Assembly: GCA_934376945.1 (NCBI GenBank)
Contig: CAKRPI010000115.1
Location: 1 to 5,860 of the forward strand
Source of the DNA: an uncultured Lachnospiraceae bacterium
GTDB taxonomy: Bacteria > Bacillota > Clostridia > Lachnospirales > Lachnospiraceae
Direction: 5' to 3'
Length of the DNA: 5,860 nt
The translations under genes were made by a program, and so were the position numbers. The notes beneath the pieces are model-generated. The model worked only from the letters and a program-made list of their open reading frames with translations. It was not told where the DNA came from and did no database searches. Below are positions 1 to 4,528 of this stretch, piece by piece. Each line of letters starts with the position of its first letter. Positions within the stretch are counted from its first letter, which is position 1.

Positions 1-33
1 TAAGGAAGGACCCGCTTGCGGGAGGATCCCTTA
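1..33. other. Imperfect hairpin at the window edge
   Basis: Outer arms TAAGG (1-5) and CCTTA (29-33) enclose an inner stem CCCGC (11-15) / GCGGG (18-22) with a tiny loop. It could be the 3' end structure of a gene lying left of the window or part of the lon leader. No T-run follows it, so it is not a typical intrinsic terminator. The reading frames across 1-80 are short and closed, so no upstream gene end can be named. Confidence 0.3.
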
Positions 34-41
34 TGATCTTA

Positions 42-78
42 CAAGTAGCGAAGCGAATTGCGAATATCCGCTTTGACT
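42..78 (+). repeat. Copy A of a short motif also found in the riboswitch expression platform
   Basis: CAAGT, ten variable bases, then ATTGCGAATATC (57-68), one variable base, GC, and TGACT (74-78). The same layout recurs at 4370-4405 with the same CAAGT-to-ATTG spacing (15 nt). Over 42-68 the two copies match at 19 of 27 positions without a gap, and the trailing TGACT aligns with a one-base gap. Function unknown. It could be a degenerate dispersed repeat or a coincidence. Confidence 0.35.
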
Positions 79-109
79 AGCTGACGCTGACCGAAATCAC
101 ATGCTGTCA

Positions 110-132
110 CGTGCGTTCGACTGGAATGCACG
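110..132 (+). other. Hairpin in the lon leader
   Basis: CGTGCGTTC (110-118) pairs with GAATGCACG (124-132), nine pairs including one G-U wobble, with a five-base loop GACTG. It lies 64 nt upstream of the lon start codon. It may be a 5'-UTR stem if transcription starts upstream of it. I found no credible promoter within 1-196 and no CIRCE-type heat-shock operator. The region otherwise holds nothing that I can name. Confidence 0.35.
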
Positions 133-196
133 GAATACCGGCTTGTGGATGCGACTTGCAGATATTGCCTGTACAAAGAAAAATGAGGAAACGAAA

Positions 197-2512
197 ATGG
201 ACGAAATGATAAGAACAATGCCAATGATTCCGCTGCGGGGACTGACTGTTCTTCCGCTTATGATAGTCAATTTTGATATCAGCAGAGAAAAATCGATCCG
301 CGCGGTAGAATCAGCGATGGAGCAGGATCAGACCATTTTTCTGGTGACCCAGAAAGACCCGGAGGAAAATCAGCCGGAAATCGACGGACTTTACCACATT
401 GGGACGGTAGCAAAGATAAAAAATATTGCAAAGCTTCCGAAGAATATCGTGCGTGTAATGGTGGAAGGAATCGGAAAAGCCCGATTGCTTTCCCTGGAGG
501 ACGGCAGCGGCTATCTGATCGGACAGGCAGAACTTCTGAAAAAAGAAAAGCCGGAAGCAGATGAACTGACGCAGACAGCTATGGTGCGTGCTCTGCAGGA
601 CCTGCTGGTGCGTTACGGGCAGAGTAATCAGAAGTTTGGCAAGGAAATGCTCAGTCAGCTGATGGCAATGCAGGATATAGAGACGCTGGTTACGGAAGCA
701 GGAGCGCATTTGCCGCTGTTTTATGAGCAGCGTCAGAAGATCCTTGATGCAGAGAGCTTTTCAGATCAATACGATGCCTTATGTACGGTGATTGCAAATG
801 AGGTAGAGATTATTCAGATCCGTAACGAACTGCAGCAGAAGGTAAAAGAGCGTGTTGATAAGAATCAGAAGGAATATATTCTGCGGGAACAGCTGAAGGT
901 CATTCAGCAGGAACTTGGGGAAGATACGCTTCTGACCGATGTGGAAAATTATAAAAAACAGGCTGAGGCGCTGACGGCAGGCGATGAGGTAAAAAAGAAG
1001 ATCATAAAAGAGGCCGAACGGCTGAAAAGTCTTGGCGGAAGCTCAGCGGAAGGCTCTGTGCTGCGCGGCTATATCGAGACACTTCTGGAGTTGCCGTGGG
1101 ATAAGGTTTCGGTAGATAATCAGGATCTGAAAAATGCAGCAAAGGTGCTCGATGAAGATCATTATGGACTGGAGAAGGTAAAAGAGCGTGTGCTGGAATT
1201 TCTTGCAGTCCGTACACTGACAAACGGAGGAGACAGTCCGATTCTGTGTCTGGCAGGACCTCCCGGAACAGGAAAGACTTCGATTGCGCGTTCAATCGCA
1301 CGGGCACTTGGAAAAAAATACGTCCGGATCAGCCTGGGCGGTGTGCGTGACGAGGCAGAGATCCGTGGTCACAGAAGAACGTACGTCGGTGCGATGCCGG
1401 GCCGTCTTGCAAACGGTCTGAAGCAGGCAGGCGTGAAAAATCCGCTGATGCTGCTTGACGAGATCGATAAGGTGAGCAGTGATTACAAAGGTGACACGGC
1501 TTCCGCGCTGTTGGAAGTGCTTGATTCTGAGCAGAACTGCCGTTTCCGGGATCATTATGTGGAGCTTCCGCTGGATCTTTCGGAGGTGTTGTTTATTGCA
1601 ACTGCAAATGATCTGCATACCATTCCGCGGCCGCTGCTTGACCGTATGGAAATTATCGAGGTTTCCAGCTATACGGCAAATGAGAAGTTTCATATCGCAA
1701 GGGAGCATCTGATCCCGAAGCAGCTTGAGAGAAACGGTCTGAAAAAGGAGCAGCTGACGATCACGAAGACTGCGCTTCAGGATCTGATTGAGCTGTATAC
1801 AAAGGAGGCCGGAGTACGTCAGCTGGAGCGCAGGATCGGTGAGATCTGTCGTAAAGCGGCGAGAAAAATTCTGGAAGAGCATGTGGAAACCGTACATGTG
1901 ACAGGGAAAAACCTCGAAAGCTTCCTCGGACGCAAAATTTACACCTTTAAAAAGCGCAATGAAAAGAGTGATATTGGTATTGTACGTGGTCTTGCGTGGA
2001 CAAGCGTCGGTGGAGATACACTGCAGATCGAAGTAAATACGATGCCGGGTAAGGGAGAATTTCTTCTGACGGGACAGCTTGGAGATGTCATGAAGGAGTC
2101 TGCGCGCACTGCGATCAGTTATGTACGTTCCGTGAGCGGAAAGTATCACATTGATCCGGAGTTTTTCGCAAAAAATGATATCCATATTCATATTCCGGAG
2201 GGAGCGGTACCAAAGGATGGCCCGTCAGCCGGAATTACAATGGCGACAGCCATTCTTTCAGCTGTCACAAAAATTCCGGTGCGTGCAGATGTGGCAATGA
2301 CCGGAGAGGTTACGCTGCGCGGCCGGGTACTGCCGATCGGCGGTCTGAAGGAAAAGCTTCTTGCGGCAAATCAGGCCGGAATGAAGACGGTAATTGTTCC
2401 GTCTCAGAATAAAGCGGATGTGGAGGAGATCTCTGAGGAAATTAAGAAGGGAATGGAAATCCTGTACGCGGAAACGATGAAGGAAGTATTGAAGACAGCG
2501 CTGGAGCAGTAG
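197..2512 (+). CDS. lon: Lon protease, ATP-dependent serine protease (S16 family)
   Basis: Cytoplasmic AAA+ protease that unfolds and degrades damaged proteins and specific regulators, normally as a homohexamer. Start chosen at 197: GAGGAA at 185-190 lies 6 nt upstream, and the protein then begins at the usual N-domain motif ([10 protein letters not shown], about residues 11-20). The longer frame from 101 has no ribosome binding site and adds 32 atypical residues. The product is 771 aa, normal for bacterial LonA. In order: substrate-binding N domain (about 5-205), helical/coiled-coil part (about 210-300), AAA+ module with Walker A GPPGTGKT (354-361), Walker B LLDEID (419-424) and sensor-1 Asn471, then the protease domain. 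The catalytic dyad is Ser677 (in PKDGPSAG) and Lys720 (second Lys of GGLKEK). Their 43-residue spacing equals that of E. coli S679/K722. All key residues are intact. yihA follows at 29 nt, a common Firmicute order (often clpX-lon-yihA), so they are probably one operon. Confidence 0.97.
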   Translation: MDEMIRTMPMIPLRGLTVLPLMIVNFDISREKSIRAVESAMEQDQTIFLVTQKDPEENQPEIDGLYHIGTVAKIKNIAKLPKNIVRVMVEGIGKARLLSLEDGSGYLIGQAELLKKEKPEADELTQTAMVRALQDLLVRYGQSNQKFGKEMLSQLMAMQDIETLVTEAGAHLPLFYEQRQKILDAESFSDQYDALCTVIANEVEIIQIRNELQQKVKERVDKNQKEYILREQLKVIQQELGEDTLLTDVENYKKQAEALTAGDEVKKKIIKEAERLKSLGGSSAEGSVLRGYIETLLELPWDKVSVDNQDLKNAAKVLDEDHYGLEKVKERVLEFLAVRTLTNGGDSPILCLAGPPGTGKTSIARSIARALGKKYVRISLGGVRDEAEIRGHRRTYVGAMPGRLANGLKQAGVKNPLMLLDEIDKVSSDYKGDTASALLEVLDSEQNCRFRDHYVELPLDLSEVLFIATANDLHTIPRPLLDRMEIIEVSSYTANEKFHIAREHLIPKQLERNGLKKEQLTITKTALQDLIELYTKEAGVRQLERRIGEICRKAARKILEEHVETVHVTGKNLESFLGRKIYTFKKRNEKSDIGIVRGLAWTSVGGDTLQIEVNTMPGKGEFLLTGQLGDVMKESARTAISYVRSVSGKYHIDPEFFAKNDIHIHIPEGAVPKDGPSAGITMATAILSAVTKIPVRADVAMTGEVTLRGRVLPIGGLKEKLLAANQAGMKTVIVPSQNKADVEEISEEIKKGMEILYAETMKEVLKTALEQ

Positions 2513-2541
2513 AAGTTGACAGCTGAGAGGAGATGGAAAAA

Positions 2542-3168
2542 ATGGTCATTAAACAGGTAAATCTGGAAACGGTATGCGGAATTACAAGTGTGCTTCCGAA
2601 AAATCAGAAGCCGGAGATTGCATTTGCCGGGAAATCAAACGTGGGAAAATCATCCCTGATTAACAGCCTGGTGAATCGCAAGGCGCTGGCACGTACGAGT
2701 GCACAGCCGGGAAAGACGCAGACGATCAACTTTTATAATGTAAACGATGAGCTGTATCTGGTAGATCTTCCGGGATACGGCTATGCAAAGGTACCGCAGA
2801 GTGAAAAGGAAAAATGGGGAAAGCTGATCGAGCGGTATCTTCACGGATCGGATCAGCTGCGTGCAGTTTTTCTTCTGATCGATATCCGTCACGAGCCGGG
2901 AGCAAATGATAAAATCATGTACGAGTGGGTATGCCACAATGGCTATGAGCCGATCATCATTGCAACAAAGCTGGATAAGATCAAGCGAAGTCAGGTTCAG
3001 AAGCAGGTAAAGCTGATCCGTGAAGGTCTGAAGGTACGGCCGGGCACACAGATTATTCCATTTTCCTCCGAGACGAAGCAGGGCGTAACCGAGGTGTGGA
3101 ACCTGATGGAATCGCTGTGTTTCCCTGGTGAGGAAGTGTTAAGTAATCAATCAATGGACAAGGATTGA
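2542..3168 (+). CDS. yihA: Ribosome biogenesis GTPase YihA/YsxC (EngB)
   Basis: TRAFAC-class GTPase of the YihA/YsxC/EngB family, needed for late assembly of the large ribosomal subunit; cytoplasmic. GTPase motifs, numbered from the chosen start: G1 P-loop GKSNVGKSS (30-38), G2 region GKTQT (57-61), G3 DLPG (75-78), G4 TKLD (142-145), G5 SSE (175-177). At 208 aa it has normal family length, with a short polar C-terminal tail. The start at 2542 is preferred over the in-frame ATG at 2533. AGGAG at 2528-2532 lies 9 nt before 2542 but directly touches 2533, and MVIK-type starts are what I expect in related clostridial proteins. It sits 29 nt after lon with no terminator or promoter between, so co-transcription is likely. 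The stop codon is 9 nt from the stop of the convergent gene on the other strand. Confidence 0.95.
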   Translation: MVIKQVNLETVCGITSVLPKNQKPEIAFAGKSNVGKSSLINSLVNRKALARTSAQPGKTQTINFYNVNDELYLVDLPGYGYAKVPQSEKEKWGKLIERYLHGSDQLRAVFLLIDIRHEPGANDKIMYEWVCHNGYEPIIIATKLDKIKRSQVQKQVKLIREGLKVRPGTQIIPFSSETKQGVTEVWNLMESLCFPGEEVLSNQSMDKD

Positions 3169-3177
3169 GAACGAGGC

Positions 3178-3828
3178 TTATAGAAGATAGAAATACATGC
3201 AGATAAAGTGGCAGATACTTCCGCCCATCACAAAAAGATGAAAAATCTCATGGGATCCAAAGTCTTTATGATTGGCATTGAAAATCGGCAGCTTCAGTGC
3301 ATAAATAATCCCTCCGACCGTATAGAGCAGACCGCCGGAAAGCAGCCAGAGAAAAGCCGGACGAGAAAGAGTTTGGAAAAGCTGACCAAAGACGGAAAGA
3401 CAGGACCAGCCCATCGCAACATATATAATAGAAGAAACGTACTTCGGACACGTTACCCAAAACAGCTTAAAGATCATTCCGATGGCAGCGATTGCCCAGA
3501 CTGCGATAAGCAGCCGGTGACCGTCTGCAGGATTTAATACAAGCAGGCAGACGGGAGTATAAGATCCTGCAATCAGTACAAAAATCATCATGTGGTCGAT
3601 TTTTTGAAAGACACGCAGGCTGTGTCCGTGCAGATTGACAGAATGGTACAGTGTGCTGGCGGTATAAAGCAGGATCATACTGCTCATAAAAACTGCCATG
3701 GCAATCAGCCCGGTTTGTGAAGAAGTAAGAGAAGCCTTGACCAGCATTGGGATAGTAGCAAAAATGGCGAGCACCATTCCGATGAAATGTGTGATGGCAC
3801 TGCCTGGTTCACGAATGGTAATAGTCAT
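3178..3828 (-). CDS. trhA: Hemolysin III / PAQR family integral membrane protein (TrhA-like)
   Basis: 216-aa protein with about seven hydrophobic segments (roughly residues 12-30, 40-60, 79-97, 105-123, 129-150, 156-178, 194-214), the PAQR/hemolysin III layout. The family's polar core is present: Ser58-x3-His62 (STLYH), Asp78-His79 after TM2, AGSYTP (87-92), and His193-x3-His197 near the C terminus. These correspond to the S-x3-H, Asp and H-x3-H zinc-site residues of PAQR proteins. Bacterial TrhA proteins have been linked to membrane energetics and fluidity; haemolysin activity is mostly a historical label. The start is well supported: on the minus strand AGGAGGTG (+ strand 3834-3841) lies 5 nt before the ATG at 3828. 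A sigma-A promoter and a palindromic site precede the gene. It converges with yihA and shares no operon in this window. Confidence 0.93.
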   Translation of the reverse strand: MTITIREPGSAITHFIGMVLAIFATIPMLVKASLTSSQTGLIAMAVFMSSMILLYTASTLYHSVNLHGHSLRVFQKIDHMMIFVLIAGSYTPVCLLVLNPADGHRLLIAVWAIAAIGMIFKLFWVTCPKYVSSIIYVAMGWSCLSVFGQLFQTLSRPAFLWLLSGGLLYTVGGIIYALKLPIFNANHKDFGSHEIFHLFVMGGSICHFICMYFYLL

Positions 3829-3861
3829 GATAACACCTCCTGGAACATTAAGAACTGCATT

Positions 3862-3882
3862 ATGTAGTTTTGAAAACTACAT
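3862..3882. promoter_or_regulatory. Perfect 21-bp palindrome just after the trhA transcription start (operator or 5'-UTR stem)
   Basis: Ten-base arms ATGTAGTTTT (3862-3871) and AAAACTACAT (3873-3882) flank one central base. On the minus strand it covers about +5 to +25 from the predicted start near 3887, upstream of the trhA ribosome binding site. This suits a repressor dimer site acting as a roadblock. As RNA it could also form an 8-bp stem with a five-base loop. I cannot assign a regulator family: the ATGT/ACAT spacing (13 nt) differs from the usual PadR site. Confidence 0.6.
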
Positions 3883-3893
3883 CTGTTATGCGA

Positions 3894-3922
3894 ATCGTAT
3901 CACACCAGGAGAATGATGTCAA
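3894..3922 (-). promoter_or_regulatory. Sigma-A promoter of trhA
   Basis: Read on the minus strand: -35 TTGACA (+ strand 3917-3922), a 17-bp spacer, and -10 TACGAT (3894-3899). The -35 box is perfect, four of six bases of the -10 box match the consensus, and the spacer length is ideal. Transcription should begin near 3887, giving a leader of about 59 nt. Confidence 0.8.
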
Positions 3923-3940
3923 GCGTTAATTTTACCGAGC

Positions 3941-4126
3941 CGTGCAAGGTCTGATTTTATGCTACTGTTCAGAGCCAAGCAAAATTTCATGAAACAGGCG
4001 GAAAATGCTTGCATTTTTAAGCCTGTTTATGAAATTTTATTTAGCGGATACGCCACACCGACGAAATGCGAAGCATTTTGGAGGTTGGCTCTGAACAGTA
4101 ACGATTTTATCAAGTCGTGCAAGGTC
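3941..4126 (+). repeat. Two copies of an 11-bp direct repeat, remains of a ~25-bp tandem repeat split by the insertion
   Basis: CGTGCAAGGTC occurs at 3941-3951 and at 4116-4126. If the 142-bp element and one copy of its 8-bp target duplication are removed, the two copies lie 25 bp apart. The following bases also align loosely (TGATTTTAT against CTGCTTTCAT). The original site was therefore probably a degenerate tandem duplication with a period near 25 bp, located before the insertion. Function unknown. Confidence 0.55.
3961..4102. mobile_element. 142-bp MITE-like element with 18-bp terminal inverted repeats and 8-bp target duplication
   Basis: The left end GCTACTGTTCAGAGCCAA (3961-3978) matches the reverse complement of the right end (4085-4102) at 17 of 18 positions; the inner 16 are perfect. 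The element is flanked directly by GATTTTAT at 3953-3960 and 4103-4110, an 8-bp target-site duplication. Inside are a second inverted repeat (3981-3999 with 4021-4038, 18 of 19 with one missing base), a small hairpin AAAATGC/GCATTTT (4002-4017), and another AAATGC/GCATTT hairpin (4064-4078). It has no credible gene, so it must rely on a transposase encoded elsewhere. Several IS families make 8-bp duplications (for example ISL3, IS66, IS256), and I cannot tell which applies. An 81-codon frame crossing it has no ribosome binding site and follows the palindromes. Confidence 0.8.
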
Positions 4127-4220
4127 CTGCTTTCATTGTGGAAAGGAGTAAGCATCCGTCGAAATACCCAACAAAAGATCATAAAAAACATTTTTCTTGA
4201 CTGATATGACGAAAAGAGCT
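4127..4220. other. Intergenic stretch with no recognised feature
   Basis: AT-rich sequence between the insertion site and the forward promoter. An AAAGGAG at 4142-4148 resembles a ribosome binding site but no ATG follows at a useful distance. TTGACT at 4197-4202 has no matching -10 box 16-18 bp on. ACGAAA (4209-4214) can pair with TTTCGT (4220-4225). Nothing more can be supported. Confidence 0.4.
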
Positions 4221-4255
4221 TTCGTTCCTGTTTTCATTTGACAAGCCGGAACGAA
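4221..4255. promoter_or_regulatory. 8-bp inverted repeat bracketing the -35 box of the riboswitch/BMP promoter
   Basis: TTCGTTCC (4221-4228) and GGAACGAA (4248-4255) are perfect reverse complements with 19 bp between them. The -35 box TTGACA (4238-4243) lies in the middle and the right arm falls in the promoter spacer. Arm centres are 27 bp apart, about 2.5 helical turns. It may be an operator for a transcription factor acting in addition to the riboswitch; no regulator is identified. Confidence 0.4.
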
Positions 4256-4266
4256 GTTGCTAGAAT
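4238..4266 (+). promoter_or_regulatory. Sigma-A promoter for the riboswitch-BMP transcript
   Basis: -35 TTGACA (4238-4243), a spacer of exactly 17 bp, and -10 TAGAAT (4261-4266), one base from TATAAT. The predicted start is near 4273, about nine bases before the aptamer's first paired base, so the full aptamer is transcribed. The leader up to the ATG is about 256 nt. Confidence 0.85.
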
Positions 4267-4281
4267 TTAAATTAAGTATTG

Positions 4282-4354
4282 TTATCCGATATAGGTCTGT
4301 GAAGAGGGTTCAGATGTTTCTACCGCACGCCGTTCAGTTGCGACTATTGGGTGG
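4282..4354 (+). promoter_or_regulatory. Purine riboswitch aptamer, guanine class, with divergent loops
   Basis: The three-way junction core is present: J1/2 TATAG, J2/3 TTTCTACC (4317-4324) and J3/1 GACT (4342-4345). It is colinear with the B. subtilis xpt aptamer: window position = xpt number + 4270 throughout, with no indel from P1 to J3/1. U22, U47, U51 and C74 (4292, 4317, 4321, 4344) are kept. C74 predicts a guanine-type rather than adenine ligand. P1 is 4282-4291 with 4345-4354, ten pairs including several G-U. P2 is TCTG (4296-4299) with CAGA (4311-4314), followed by a U-U mismatch and a G-U. P3 keeps four pairs, then C-U and G-G mismatches. Loop bases for the kissing G-C pairs are kept (GG 4307-4308, CC 4330-4331). 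Purine aptamers normally control purine transport and salvage genes, which fits the downstream binding protein. Confidence 0.88.
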
Positions 4355-4369
4355 TTTAACCAAATCAAT

Positions 4370-4405
4370 CAAGTCCCCTGCGGGATTGCGAATATCTGCC
4401 TGACT
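4370..4405 (+). repeat. Copy B of the short motif shared with the lon leader
   Basis: CAAGT (4370-4374), ten variable bases, ATTGCGAATATC (4385-4396), one variable base, GC, then TGACT (4401-4405). It matches 42-78 in layout and spacing. Within it, CAATC (4366-4370) can pair with GATTG (4384-4388) and the inner CCC/GGG can extend that hairpin. This copy forms the linker between aptamer and terminator. Confidence 0.35.
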
Positions 4406-4418
4406 CATCTGCAGATGT
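4392..4418 (+). promoter_or_regulatory. Candidate antiterminator hairpin
   Basis: Bases 4392-4399 pair with 4411-4418 (eight pairs, one G-U, core ATCTGC/GCAGAT) around an 11-base loop. The right arm uses seven of the eleven bases of the terminator's left arm (4412-4422), so the two hairpins exclude each other. Kinetic competition is plausible; the terminator is the more stable of the two by eye. Confidence 0.5.
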
Positions 4419-4454
4419 ACAGAAACAAAGCTGTACATCTGTTTTTGTTTTTTT
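4412..4454 (+). terminator. Intrinsic terminator of the riboswitch expression platform
   Basis: Perfect 11-bp stem CAGATGTACAG (4412-4422) / CTGTACATCTG (4431-4441), an eight-base loop, then thirteen bases that are all T except one G (4442-4454). It lies between the purine aptamer and the BMP start codon, so it should attenuate transcription according to ligand state. An additional 7-bp pairing, CTGACTC (4400-4406) with GAGTCAG (4459-4465), could close around it if transcription continues. Confidence 0.92.
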
Positions 4455-4528
4455 AATCGAGTCAGACAAGTCCCCTGTCTCTTTTCCTCTTACCTGTATC
4501 GCAGCACACCAAGAAAGGGAGAAAAGAC

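Noticed and set aside
73..78. TTGACT as a -35 box for lon
   Set aside because: No -10-like hexamer lies 16-18 bp downstream.
101..196. N-terminal extension of Lon from the ATG at 101
   Set aside because: No ribosome binding site precedes 101, the 32 added residues do not resemble a Lon N terminus, and ATG 197 has GAGGAA at the right distance.
1292..2191. Minus-strand open frame of 299 codons inside lon
   Set aside because: Shadow of lon, with no recognisable domain and no expression signals.
2533..2541. yihA start at the ATG at 2533
   Set aside because: The AGGAG sequence touches this ATG with no spacer, while the in-frame ATG at 2542 is 9 nt away from it and gives a family-like N terminus.
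3698..3916. Forward 72-codon frame over the trhA start and promoter
   Set aside because: Antisense to trhA and its control region, with no start signals.
3961..4102. Bidirectional intrinsic terminator or CRISPR-like repeat
   Set aside because: The terminal repeats are 106 bp apart with no adjoining T-run, there is no repeat-spacer periodicity, and the 8-bp flanking duplication is better explained by transposition.
3959..4204. 81-codon forward frame crossing the MITE-like element
   Set aside because: It starts just before the insertion and spans both inverted repeats. No ribosome binding site is present and the composition follows the palindromes, so it is not a gene.
4282..4354. Adenine riboswitch
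   Set aside because: The specificity base equivalent to position 74 is C (4344), not U.
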